Positions 16,401 to 22,211 are shown, counted from the stretch's first letter. The stretch: DNA of 22,211 nt from Candidatus Scybalocola fimicaballi (GCA_002317115.1 DCIP01000027.1:1-22211); one strand, 5' to 3'. Program-made: numbers and translations. Notes: generated by a model not told the origin, from the letters alone.

Positions 16401-17918
16401 CATGTTGACATTTCCCTCAAACTCACAAGAGATGTTGTCATCCTTGAGTGAGAAATTACCGGTGTAGCTTCTGTCGTTCAGCTTTCCATTCAGCGTCACA
16501 CCCTGGTAGAGATAGTCTTTGAAGTAGAAAGTGTCGATCTTTCCGGCAAGCTCCATATCAAACTTTTCAGTCTCGACTTTCTGGATGTCCACCTCAAGTT
16601 CAAATGCAGTTTTGCCCAGACCGCTCTCTTTTCCGAACAGTTTGGTAAGATCGAAATTCCTTGCGGAGGTCGCTCCGATGATGCCGAATTTCTCGTATTT
16701 GTTGTCGTTGGCTTTGATCATGACGTCTGTTGATATGTTTCCTCCATCGGTAGCAAGTTCTCCTTCCGCATACAGCTCTTTGAATTTGCCATAGACATTT
16801 CCTGCGAATCTGATCAAACCGAGAGAGTCGGCAACAGGAGGAAGGTAGACCGGACGGTCGATGATCAACTGACCGATTTTTTTTGCGTCATCGGCAGTCA
16901 AAGTGATGGAGTTGAATTTAGCGTCAATGCCTATAGAGTCGATGCTGAAAATATTTGTGAATTTGAAATCCGCGTCGAACGTCATCGTTTCGCTCATGTC
17001 CATCTGGATGGATTTGAGGTTCATCTCTTGTTTTGAACCAATGATGCTTCCGCTTAGTCTGATATCGTCTTTTGAATTGCGGAACGAGTGGAATAGTGAA
17101 GAGAAATCGGCAAGATGGATGTTAGACGGCTTTAAGGCGATGTCAATCCTACTGTCGGTATATCGGTGTAAATTCTCTTTGATTTTAGGAAGTTGGATCG
17201 ACGCGTGCGACAATGCCAACTGGCTGTTTTGCGTCTGCGTGACGAATTCGTCGAATTTGATTTCATCATCAGTGACAGTCATGGTTGTGGAAAGATTGCT
17301 CAATTCCAATCCCGATCTCTCTTTGAAGTGCAGACGGTGCAATTTGTATTCCTGTTCGTTGTTGAACATTGATTCCTTGATGAACAAGGCTCCGTTGATA
17401 TCGTTTAGCATGATATGTTGCGGGCAGAAGATACTGTCGACGTAAGAGACATCTTCGTCGGCAACAAATTCCATTTTGCAATCAGTAAAAGCAAGCGACT
17501 CAAGGTCGAAATTCCAGTCGAATGAAGTGGTGTCGTTAGGGTTGGTGAACGAGTCCACAATAAAATCGTAGTTGTATTTCTGACGATTCTTCAGATATTT
17601 TATTCTCGCGTCGGCTTCGGTAAGCTGGATAGTACGGAAGCTGATGCACGACTTGAAAAGAGGCAGCACATTAAGTGTCACCTTGGCTCTATCAACGTAA
17701 AACAAGGTGTCCTTTTCTTCGTCTGATATATATAACTGATTGATGATAAATGCGTTGGGAAAGTTCCAATCAATGCGTTCCAAAGATACATCTGCTCCAG
17801 TACGCGCTTCGAGATCCCTCGTTACTTTGCGTACGACCTTACTTTGTAGTTGCTCATTTTGCAATACAAAATACGCCGCCGTAAATAAGGAGAAAACAAG
17901 TGCGGCAAGAATAAGCAC
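13404..17918 (-). CDS. tamB: Translocation and assembly module protein TamB
   Basis: A 1504-residue protein typical in length for TamB of the AsmA/bridge-like lipid-transport group. These proteins span the periplasm and support outer-membrane assembly or phospholipid transport. An N-terminal signal anchor (LILAALVFSLFTAAYFVL) is followed by long beta-strand-rich repeats. The C-terminal TamB domain (about 1150-1480) has recognisable stretches such as GTISKPTVKFDLDMP, VASLLAFGTF and LSTGLFNDRLLLNGNFGRREG. The first legal start in frame is GTG at 17918, which leaves no basic residues before the anchor. Nineteen bases upstream, an ATA codon would give a normal Lys-Lys n-region. Divergent neighbour tsaD is the usual Bacteroidales arrangement. 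The last residues (DNVNVDDNENKNE) are encoded by a hexamer array. No tamA is nearby. Confidence 0.9.
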   Translation of the reverse strand: MLILAALVFSLFTAAYFVLQNEQLQSKVVRKVTRDLEARTGADVSLERIDWNFPNAFIINQLYISDEEKDTLFYVDRAKVTLNVLPLFKSCISFRTIQLTEADARIKYLKNRQKYNYDFIVDSFTNPNDTTSFDWNFDLESLAFTDCKMEFVADEDVSYVDSIFCPQHIMLNDINGALFIKESMFNNEQEYKLHRLHFKERSGLELSNLSTTMTVTDDEIKFDEFVTQTQNSQLALSHASIQLPKIKENLHRYTDSRIDIALKPSNIHLADFSSLFHSFRNSKDDIRLSGSIIGSKQEMNLKSIQMDMSETMTFDADFKFTNIFSIDSIGIDAKFNSITLTADDAKKIGQLIIDRPVYLPPVADSLGLIRFAGNVYGKFKELYAEGELATDGGNISTDVMIKANDNKYEKFGIIGATSARNFDLTKLFGKESGLGKTAFELEVDIQKVETEKFDMELAGKIDTFYFKDYLYQGVTLNGKLNDRSYTGNFSLKDDNISCEFEGNVNMKHRDMPVMNFTASIKDANIDKLNWIESEDPITVSFDITTNCTGKTIDDLSGSVTLDNFLCTRGDRYLYLNLFTLNTVPSKNGKKRINIISDYINGNVEGKYSFATLVDNMKQIAYSYLPTLKEMDPKYVEPSTSESANDFTFSFAIENTEPINDIVELPVVIQQKSTLKGFINDSTKKFQLRFEAPLFIYNDNIVEDALLLVENPHEDLKVVCRSTYSDPDKRRYPYYISLNSNAKNDNLDLRLSFSNSEDVTYSGNLSLKTALKGYTKDGLSADISIIPSKVVIKDSVWSIGAGEIELRPKLLDVKKFEIENSYQKFHAQGKTTDLKDDSLRIWFTDLDVTQFSKILDNKYITFGGIGDGDFYLTKLFSNPTIEGKLGLFDAYLNNYPFGDMQAEFGYDKKNNTLIFGTDVVTAWETHEKSEIDGAVYFDNDSLFIDGKLRDIDMKFLRIWLDGVLSNNTGVLNTDVLAYGKFDDIGLEGIGLVRDFDFNIDYTNVKYTFSDTVWMRHNSFRLDGINIKDQEGNNGLLSALILCEGFLHWKYAVNLDSDHLLALNTNETDNDLFYGKAYIGGKVGVSGSGDELNIDIKAKTKKDSKLIVPLDGAKGVDDAGFITFKKNSKMTTQELRRARRQKIQKIREEEAETPIIVNVNAALEATPDAQVSLILDQKLGDAIRARGNGNLTFNYDGRDDLFKMYGQYQITKGDYLFTIQSIIARKFELLDGSTVRWNGDPTAAIVDIDAKYTLSAYVGDILAENNVTTTQVNCLMDISGTISKPTVKFDLDMPNIDDDMMRKVKSVINTDEAMNRNVASLLAFGTFNTSDIGTTNNNMSAMGFAALSSEISGLLSKINNDVNVGVNVRPDQFTQNTEFEVALSTGLFNDRLLLNGNFGRREGLSALQNEISSSAIVDFDVEYKISSNGRFRGKAFNRSSNSYLRNIGSQTQGLGLLYRHDYDDAEELISTYISPFKKMFGKKRRKNDNVNVDDNENKNESQKKDK
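13424..13465 (-). repeat. Hexanucleotide array ACGNNN inside the tamB 3' end, 7 units (array 3)
   Basis: Read on the minus strand the units are ACGATA, ACGTTA, ACGTTG, ACGATA, ACGAAA, ACAAAA, ACGAAA, perfectly in register. They encode an Asn/Asp-Val/Glu tail ending 17 bases before the tamB stop. The unit vocabulary is shared with arrays at 7819 and 12693. Confidence 0.8.
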
Positions 17919-17936
17919 TATGTAAGTAAGTTTTTT

Positions 17937-17944
17937 TATCTTTG
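17937..17944 (+). promoter_or_regulatory. Predicted tsaD promoter -7 element
   Basis: TATCTTTG is an exact TAnnTTTG match on the plus strand, about 60 bases before the tsaD ATG. Its first three bases are the complement of the ATA codon where tamB might be expected to begin, so the promoter and the opposing reading frame overlap. Confidence 0.45.
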
Positions 17945-17974
17945 TATAAATTTTGCAGTCATTGAATAATGCTA

Positions 17975-17982
17975 CAAAGTTA
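17975..17982 (-). promoter_or_regulatory. Predicted tamB promoter -7 element
   Basis: TAACTTTG on the minus strand matches TAnnTTTG and lies about 55 bases upstream of the tamB GTG. The -33 region is only T-rich. It interleaves with the divergent tsaD promoter inside an 87-base spacer. Confidence 0.45.
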
Positions 17983-18005
17983 ATGATAATTAAAAAGATT
18001 TGAAA

Positions 18006-19025
18006 ATGTCAATAAACATTTTAGCGATAGAATCTTCGTGCGACGACACTTCTGCTGCCGTTTTGCAGGACAATATCCTTTTGTCCAATGTGATTGCGAG
18101 CCAAAAGGTGCATGAAAGTTACGGTGGAGTGGTGCCAGAGTTGGCTTCACGAGCTCATCAGCAGAACATTGTCCCTGTGGTGAGTGAGGCGATCAAGCGT
18201 TCTGGATTGAAGAAGGAGGACCTTAACGCTGTAGCTTACACTCGTGGTCCGGGATTGATGGGTAGCCTTATGGTCGGCACTTCGTTTGCTAAGGGTTTCT
18301 CATTGTCGTTGGGAATTCCGTTGATTGATGTCAACCATCTTCAGGCTCATATTTTAGCCCATTTCATCGAGGAAAAGGGTGAAGACCATAAGTGTCCGCC
18401 ATTCCCATTCCTATGCCTTCTTGTGTCAGGAGGAAACTCACAGATTGTGTTGGTGGAAAACTATAACAAGATGAATATCATCGGTCAGACTATCGACGAC
18501 GCTGCTGGTGAGGCATTCGACAAATGCGCTAAGGTGATGGGCTTGCCTTATCCAGGAGGCCCAGTTGTGGACAAGTTGGCTAAAGAGGGAAATCCAGAGG
18601 CATTCAAGTTCTGCAAACCACATATTCCTGGTTTGGATTATAGTTTCAGTGGCTTGAAGACGTCGTTCCTTTACACTTTGCGTGACGAGATCGCTAAGAA
18701 TGAAAACTTTGTTGCGGAGAATGTCAACGACTTGTGCGCGTCATTGCAGACAACTGTGGTGGATATTTTGATGGACAAGCTTCGTAAGGCTGTAAAGCAG
18801 ACAGGAATCAACCACGTCGCTGTGGCAGGTGGAGTGTCGGCAAACTCAGCGTTGAGAGCAGCATTCGAGGATCACGCCCGTCGCTACAAGTGGAACATCT
18901 ACATTCCAAAGTTCGGCTACACTACCGATAACGCTGCTATGGTCGGCATCACAGGTTATTTCAAATACAAAGATGGCGATTTCAGCGACGTCTCTCTACC
19001 ACCATTCGCAAAAGTCACAATTTGA
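18006..19025 (+). CDS. tsaD: tRNA N6-adenosine threonylcarbamoyltransferase TsaD
   Basis: A 339-residue protein of normal length. TsaD transfers threonylcarbamoyl from TC-AMP to A37 of ANN-decoding tRNAs, acting in the cytoplasm with TsaB and TsaE. The ASKHA-fold N-terminus AIESSCDDTSAAVL, the metal-binding His111 and His115 in NHLQAH, GGVVPELASR at 40-49, and the C-terminal GGVSANSALR are all present. I use the ATG at 18006; a TTG two codons upstream is less likely. Monocistronic, divergent from tamB, followed by a perfect 12-bp hairpin. No truncation or odd residue seen. Confidence 0.97.
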   Translation: MSINILAIESSCDDTSAAVLQDNILLSNVIASQKVHESYGGVVPELASRAHQQNIVPVVSEAIKRSGLKKEDLNAVAYTRGPGLMGSLMVGTSFAKGFSLSLGIPLIDVNHLQAHILAHFIEEKGEDHKCPPFPFLCLLVSGGNSQIVLVENYNKMNIIGQTIDDAAGEAFDKCAKVMGLPYPGGPVVDKLAKEGNPEAFKFCKPHIPGLDYSFSGLKTSFLYTLRDEIAKNENFVAENVNDLCASLQTTVVDILMDKLRKAVKQTGINHVAVAGGVSANSALRAAFEDHARRYKWNIYIPKFGYTTDNAAMVGITGYFKYKDGDFSDVSLPPFAKVTI

Positions 19026-19050
19026 TAGAAATTATAAATTCGAAAAGCTG

Positions 19051-19085
19051 AATGCGGAATTAAGATTGAATTCTAATTCCGCATT
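19051..19085 (+). terminator. Likely tsaD terminator hairpin
   Basis: A perfect 12-bp stem, AATGCGGAATTA (19051-19062) with TAATTCCGCATT (19074-19085) and an 11-nt loop, 25 bases after the tsaD stop. The following T-tract is weak (TATTATGG). The A-rich 5' side means it could also act in the opposite direction. Confidence 0.65.
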
Positions 19086-19337
19086 TATTATGGACAAATA
19101 ATTGCACAATTCAATTTTCGTATGTATTGTCAACGAGTTTAATACAACAGAAAACAGCGTTTTATAATATATTTCACGCTTGGAAAACCCACAAACTCGT
19201 TTGTTCTGGAAAACCCCAAAACGGGGAAAACATTAACAAATGAAAACCATGTTCGAAGTTGTTTATTTGTTAGGCACGTTTTCTGTTCTAAACTACTCGC
19301 GAAACTTGATTGACATAGTTTTATTTAGAAAAATACA
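19086..19337 (+). promoter_or_regulatory. Structured spacer upstream of the thioesterase
   Basis: No gene is seen. It contains an AACGAGTTT/AAACTCGTT long-range inverted repeat (about 19132-19140 and 19193-19201). It also has a tight hairpin ACAAAC-TC-GTTTGT (19191-19204), a CCCC-AAAAC-GGGG hairpin (about 19214-19226), and the dispersed block at 19254-19290. A near-consensus -7 TAGTTTTA lies at 19316-19323, about 15 bases before the thioesterase ATG. The architecture parallels the spacer before the BASS transporter. Confidence 0.4.
19254..19290 (+). repeat. Dispersed upstream block, copy 2
   Basis: CGAAGTTGTT, then TATTTGTTA, then GGCACGTTTTCTGTTCTA, matching copy 1 at 11614-11649 except for one inserted base and about three substitutions. 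It lies 47 bases before the thioesterase ATG, in the same orientation as copy 1. Confidence 0.8.
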
Positions 19338-19811
19338 ATGAAGAAAGTAAGAAGTCCTTGGCTTGGTCAAGAAGGATATGATTGCATTGCTTGCTCCCCA
19401 ACAAACCCCATCGGATTGAAGATGGAGTTTTACGTTGAAGGAGAAGAGATGATTGGAATATGGAAGAGTAAACCACATTACGACGGATGGAGTGGAGTAG
19501 TGCACGGAGGAATCCAGTCGTTGATGCTCGATGAAGTCGGAGCATGGTGGGTTCACTACTTCAAGCAGGCTGCAACAGTCACTGCTAAGTTGGAAGTGAA
19601 GTTCATTAAAAGTGTGAAATCATCTTGGCCAGAAATAAAACTTAAGGCCACAAAGGTCAAAGACTTACGCAAGTTTGTAGCACTACATATCGAACTCTTG
19701 TCTCCAGAAGGAGAAGTGTGTGGATCAGCAGAAGGCACATACTATATCGTGCCAAAAGAAGAGTCGGAAAAAGACTATGGCTTCCACGGATGCTTCTTGG
19801 AGGAAGAATAG
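19338..19811 (+). CDS. Hotdog-fold thioesterase (PaaI/4HBT-type)
   Basis: A 157-residue single-domain protein with the acyl-CoA thioesterase landmark VVHGGIQSLMLDEVGAWW: His56-Gly57-Gly58, then the helix carrying Asp65/Glu66. The N-terminal CIACSPTNPIGLKMEFY resembles the family's usual C-x-G-C-x-P-x-N-P-x-G-L start, with Ala in place of Gly. It probably hydrolyses an acyl-CoA in the cytoplasm; the substrate is unknown. ATG at 19338 follows an A-rich stretch. It appears monocistronic, with no clear intrinsic terminator before the structured region at 19825-20003. Confidence 0.8.
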   Translation: MKKVRSPWLGQEGYDCIACSPTNPIGLKMEFYVEGEEMIGIWKSKPHYDGWSGVVHGGIQSLMLDEVGAWWVHYFKQAATVTAKLEVKFIKSVKSSWPEIKLKATKVKDLRKFVALHIELLSPEGEVCGSAEGTYYIVPKEESEKDYGFHGCFLEEE

Positions 19812-19824
19812 TATGTCGGATTCG

Positions 19825-20003
19825 GGTGTCGGGAATAATCCGAAAATCAATGAAACCGACACCATGTATTCAGTCTTTGACCGAACACATGGAATCGGCT
19901 ATTGTCGCAAGCGAACCAGGTCCGCTGGACCTGATTGCGTGGTTAATCTCAGCTAATTTGGTGGATGGTAAGCGTGTGTCGATTCCTGCACGGCAGGTGT
20001 CGG
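19825..20003. other. Hairpin-dense intergenic region, candidate structured RNA or bidirectional terminator
   Basis: The spacer between the convergent thioesterase (ends 19811) and thioredoxin-like gene (ends 20017) is more GC-rich than other spacers and packed with perfect pairings. GGTGTCGG (19825-19832) pairs with CCGACACC (19856-19863). CCATGT (19862-19867) pairs with ACATGG (19887-19892). CAGGTCC-GCT-GGACCTG spans 19917-19933, enclosed by CGCAA/TTGCG. CCTGC-ACG-GCAGG lies near 19985-19997. A second GGTGTCGG occurs at 19996-20003 and could compete for CCGACACC. There is no U-tract for a simple terminator. Short open frames run through it but show no family resemblance. I match it to no known RNA class. 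Confidence 0.4.
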
Positions 20004-20016
20004 TTGCGTTCATTCC

Positions 20017-20493
20017 TCAATACTTCACCAATTCCTTGATGATTGATTTGATCTCTCCCTTAGAGATGTAGCCGATGCTCAAATATGGATCTCCCTCTTT
20101 CGGAATGAACATAAGTGTCGGAAGCGACTGCACGTTGAATGCTATGGCAAGACGTGACTCCTCTTCCGCGTTGACCTTGTAGAAATCCACGTCGCCTTTA
20201 TATTCTTTCGACAATGCCTCCAAACTTGGGGCTATCTTCTTGCATGGAGCGCACCAAGAGGCATAGAAATCAATCACGATCGGACGGTTGGATTTGTTTG
20301 TCCACTTCTGTAGCGTATCGTGCTCGAAATCATAGATTTTGTCGATAAACTGGTCGTATGATATTGATGGGATAGTATGCTCGTCCGACGACTCCTTCAC
20401 ATCTTTCATTTTTGCCTGTGTCTCGACTCCGTTCTTTGGTGTGCAGCACGAAAGGGATAGCATAGCTATTATTGCTCGTAGAAAGTTTTTCAT
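20017..20493 (-). CDS. Thioredoxin-like lipoprotein
   Basis: A 158-residue exported protein. The N-terminus MKNFLRAIIAMLSLSCC looks like a lipoprotein signal (Cys16 or Cys17, lipobox not ideal), followed by a polar linker. A thioredoxin domain spans about 45-158, with WCAPC (redox Cys81 and Cys84) and the cis-Pro loop SLPT (Pro125). It probably acts as a membrane-anchored periplasmic thiol oxidoreductase. Its ATG overlaps the stop of the BspA-like gene (ATGA at 20490-20493), so the two are translationally coupled, suggesting the LRR protein may be a client or partner. No DsbD/CcdA-type reductant donor is visible nearby. Confidence 0.88.
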   Translation of the reverse strand: MKNFLRAIIAMLSLSCCTPKNGVETQAKMKDVKESSDEHTIPSISYDQFIDKIYDFEHDTLQKWTNKSNRPIVIDFYASWCAPCKKIAPSLEALSKEYKGDVDFYKVNAEEESRLAIAFNVQSLPTLMFIPKEGDPYLSIGYISKGEIKSIIKELVKY

Positions 20494-21578
20494 TTTGCGA
20501 ATTTTTTAGTTTTTAAATTTGGACAATCGTAGAATGAGAACTCTGCCTCAGATTCCACGTTTTCTCCTGTTATCTCTATCAATGAATGGCAGCTCATGAA
20601 GGTGCCGTCCTCTATTTTCTTAATTCCATTTGGCAGTGCGACGCGGGTTAGCGATTCGCATCCTGAAAACGCTGCCTCTCTGATCGTGTGTAGCGACGCG
20701 AGGTCTTGAAGATTTATGTTGGCCAAACTTTTGCATCCGTCAAACGCGTTCACGCCAATCTCCATCAATGATGCTGGGAGTGTGACGCTTGCCATTTTCT
20801 TGCAGTCGGAGAAGGCTCCGTAGGCGATGGCGTTCATCGTGCCTTTTAACGACAATTCTGACATGTTCTCACATCCGTGGAATGTCATCTTAGGTAGAGT
20901 GTCGAAATTGGCCTCTATTGTGGCTGATTTTAAGGCTCCACAGCCGTTGAAAACGTATTCGCCAAGGGAATCCACGTAAGATGGAATTATCAGCGTCTCC
21001 AATCCGCTACGGTCGAAAGCATGGTCGCCGATGGATAGGCGAGTGTTGCCTGGCTCAAACACTACTGATTTAAGAGCAAGGTTTTCGCCGAATGCCCATG
21101 ATTTGATATGGCTGACGTTCTTTGGAATGCGTATCGTCTGCAATGCTCTGCACGCGATAAAAGCGTCGTGATCGATCATTTTTAGCGTAGACGGTAGGGT
21201 GGCCGACTCAAGTGATGTGCAGAGGAAGAAGCAGTGGTGGGGCACAACCTCCACTCCCTCAGGAATGGCAATCGATTTCAGTTTGGTGCACTCAGCAAAA
21301 GCAGTCGGCCCAATTGCCTTTAGTTTCGACGGAAGTTTCACCGTCTCCACCTTTCCACATTTAGCGAAAGCCTGTTTGGCAATCTTTGTCACGGCATAAT
21401 ATTTCCCCTCATTCTCCACTGAGTCTGGAATCACCACCGCTTTCGAGATAGATTTGTTGGCAGACAGAAGCGTCGCCTCTCCCGTCGTCTCATCGAATGA
21501 GAAAGAGAAAGGTGCTGCAGCCCATAGCATGACACTATTGAGCAATACGGATAGAGTGAGAATGATAAATCTTTTCAT
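20490..21578 (-). CDS. BspA-like leucine-rich repeat protein (LRR_5 type), exported
   Basis: A 362-residue protein with a Sec signal peptide (MKRFIILTLSVLLNSVMLWAAA) followed by about 13 tandem repeats of roughly 23 residues. The repeats have the pattern AFxxCxxLxxxxLPxxLxxI typical of BspA/Treponema LRR proteins, which are often adhesins or host-interaction proteins. Most repeats carry one Cys, and several Cys line up at the same repeat position. This is notable given the coupled thioredoxin-like gene. The frame is open to 21794, but the ATG at 21578 gives the signal peptide and lies downstream of a good promoter (21600-21634). No C-terminal type IX sorting domain or anchor is seen, so the protein may be periplasmic or secreted. 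Confidence 0.85.
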   Translation of the reverse strand: MKRFIILTLSVLLNSVMLWAAAPFSFSFDETTGEATLLSANKSISKAVVIPDSVENEGKYYAVTKIAKQAFAKCGKVETVKLPSKLKAIGPTAFAECTKLKSIAIPEGVEVVPHHCFFLCTSLESATLPSTLKMIDHDAFIACRALQTIRIPKNVSHIKSWAFGENLALKSVVFEPGNTRLSIGDHAFDRSGLETLIIPSYVDSLGEYVFNGCGALKSATIEANFDTLPKMTFHGCENMSELSLKGTMNAIAYGAFSDCKKMASVTLPASLMEIGVNAFDGCKSLANINLQDLASLHTIREAAFSGCESLTRVALPNGIKKIEDGTFMSCHSLIEITGENVESEAEFSFYDCPNLKTKKFAK

Positions 21579-21599
21579 CTGATTGCTTTTTAATAAACA

Positions 21600-21634
21600 C
21601 AAAGGTAGGATAGTATACGAATATTTACAACAAA
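21600..21634 (-). promoter_or_regulatory. Promoter of the BspA-like/thioredoxin-like operon
   Basis: On the minus strand TACCTTTG (21600-21607) is an exact TAnnTTTG match. Upstream, TTTGTTG offers a -33 TTTG at 21631-21634 (23-base spacer) or TTG with a 20-base spacer. It lies 22 bases before the ATG at 21578 and excludes the longer open frame start. Confidence 0.55.
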
Positions 21635-21664
21635 ATAGGTTAAACTTTTGATTCTTAAGATGGG

Positions 21665-21697
21665 AAATAAAAAGAGGAGGGCAAAATGCTCTCCTCT
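21665..21697 (-). terminator. Rho-independent terminator of the Asn/Gln/Gly-repeat gene
   Basis: Stem AGAGGAG (21673-21679) with CTCCTCT (21691-21697), loop containing a further GC/GC pair, followed on the minus strand by TTTTATTT. It lies 24 bases after the stop at 21721. Confidence 0.8.
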
Positions 21698-21720
21698 GAA
21701 TTTGTTGTCTTTGATGGTTG

Positions 21721-22211
21721 TTATTCATCACCCAAAAGACCGCCAAAAAGATCCTCAAGGCCACCACCGCCCAAAAGATCATCAAGGCCACCACCGCCCA
21801 TTAGGTTCAAGAACATTACCAACTGATCTTTTGGTAGTCCCTCGTATTCAGCGATATCCTCATTGCTCATTGTAGTGATAACGATTGATCCCTCATGCTC
21901 AGCAATTTCGCCGTCAGCCACTGCCTCTGCACAAGCTTTGATTGCAGCAGTTTCAGTACCTAAGTCTGTGTATGACTTTCCTCCAGAGATGTTGTCACCA
22001 TTGAAATTGATAATAGCCACTGTAGTCTGACCTTCTATAGTCAAGGTGTAAACTACATCGTCACCTATGACTTTAGCTCCTGTCTGAGATTTGTACTTGT
22101 TGTAAATGTCAGCAGCAGAAGTTTGGTTACTTGTGTTGCCACCGTTTTGGTTCTGATCGTTGCCACCGTTTTGGTTCTGATCGTTGCCGCCGTTCTGGTT
22201 CTGATCGTTGC
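21721..22211 (-). CDS. Partial repeat-containing protein of unknown function (C-terminal part)
   Basis: The frame is open from the window edge (22211) to the stop at 21721, so the N-terminus is missing. In order there are three NDQNQNGG repeats from a 24-bp tandem repeat (22136-22207). Then comes a globular segment of about 110 residues (SAADIYNKYKSQTGAKVIGDDVVYTL, VAIINFNGDNISGGKSY, ...). A Gly-rich tail follows with two 9-residue units, GGGGLDDLL and GGGGLEDLF. A TTG at 22042-22044 could be taken for a start, but the coding frame clearly continues upstream. I do not recognise the family. The Asn/Gln/Gly repeats look like a flexible linker after a probable signal or lipobox outside the window. 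Confidence 0.7.
   Translation of the reverse strand, partial: NDQNQNGGNDQNQNGGNDQNQNGGNTSNQTSAADIYNKYKSQTGAKVIGDDVVYTLTIEGQTTVAIINFNGDNISGGKSYTDLGTETAAIKACAEAVADGEIAEHEGSIVITTMSNEDIAEYEGLPKDQLVMFLNLMGGGGLDDLLGGGGLEDLFGGLLGDE
21746..21799. repeat. 27-bp tandem repeat, two copies
   Basis: Units 21746-21772 and 21773-21799 differ at one base and encode the Gly-rich (G)4L(D/E)DL(L/F) units near the C-terminus of the partial gene. Confidence 0.85.
22136..22207. repeat. 24-bp tandem repeat, three copies, continuing past the window edge
   Basis: Units at 22136-22159, 22160-22183 and 22184-22207. The first two are identical and the third has two substitutions, both synonymous in the encoded NDQNQNGG. 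The next unit begins at 22208. Confidence 0.9.

Noticed and set aside
19850-20071. A 73-codon plus-strand open frame between the thioesterase and thioredoxin-like genes
   Set aside because: No recognisable family or start signal, its 3' end is antisense to the thioredoxin-like coding region, and the region is better explained by inverted repeats.
21579-21794. Longer N-terminus for the BspA-like protein
   Set aside because: The extension contains the promoter and the terminator of the upstream gene and would bury a clear signal peptide at 21578.
22042-22044. TTG as start of the last minus-strand gene
   Set aside because: The frame stays open upstream with regular repeats to the window edge, so the gene is truncated by the window rather than starting here.
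22136-22207. Possible CRISPR-like array
   Set aside because: Direct 24-bp units abut without spacers and encode a regular peptide repeat.

Overview
This window looks like chromosomal DNA from a member of the Bacteroidales (Bacteroidota). The evidence is consistent. Most 5' flanks carry the Bacteroidota sigma-factor -7 element TAnnTTTG and lack strong Shine-Dalgarno sites. The gene content is typical of the order: a fused aspartokinase/homoserine dehydrogenase followed by an ApgM-type gene, Kdo/WaaP-type kinases, a tandem FKBP set, tamB divergent from tsaD, a BspA-like leucine-rich repeat protein, and many lipoproteins. I see no rRNA, tRNA, CRISPR array, transposase or phage gene. The species cannot be named from sequence reading alone.

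Layout, left to right. Positions 1-2454 (minus): the end of a threonine-biosynthesis operon, thrA followed by the first codons of an ApgM-type gene. 2688-4284 (minus): two tandem paralogous LPS-kinase-like genes with a terminator. 4389-6295 (minus): typA/bipA with its terminator. Divergent from typA, 6476-8718 (plus) is a run of three FKBP-type prolyl isomerases predicted to be cytosolic, periplasmic and lipid-anchored, closed by a terminator. 8766-11493 (plus): a two-gene lipoprotein operon, a pentapeptide-like protein and a papain-family protease, with a terminator. 11728-12693 (plus): a BASS-type transporter. 12721-17918 (minus): tamB and a coupled small membrane protein. 18006-19025 (plus): tsaD. 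19338-19811 (plus): a hotdog thioesterase. 20017-21578 (minus): a BspA-like LRR protein translationally coupled to a thioredoxin-like lipoprotein. 21721 to the window end (minus): a partial Asn/Gln/Gly-repeat protein.

Most of the window is housekeeping (amino-acid synthesis, translation stress, tRNA modification) or envelope biogenesis (LPS phosphorylation, TamB, chaperone isomerases, exported redox and proteolytic lipoproteins). There is no obvious single accessory system such as a defence island.

The unexplained signals are mainly non-coding or at motif level. (1) A dispersed family of in-register hexamer arrays (ACGNNN) sits at the 3' ends of three unrelated genes. (2) A near-identical block of about 36 bp lies upstream of two unrelated plus-strand genes. 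(3) The ThrA kinase domain has lost several ATP-contact residues while its dehydrogenase is intact. (4) One of two tandem LPS-kinase-like genes has a catalytic Asp-to-Asn change. (5) tamB lacks an ATG where one is expected, and that codon overlaps the divergent tsaD promoter. (6) A hairpin-dense spacer lies between two convergent genes.
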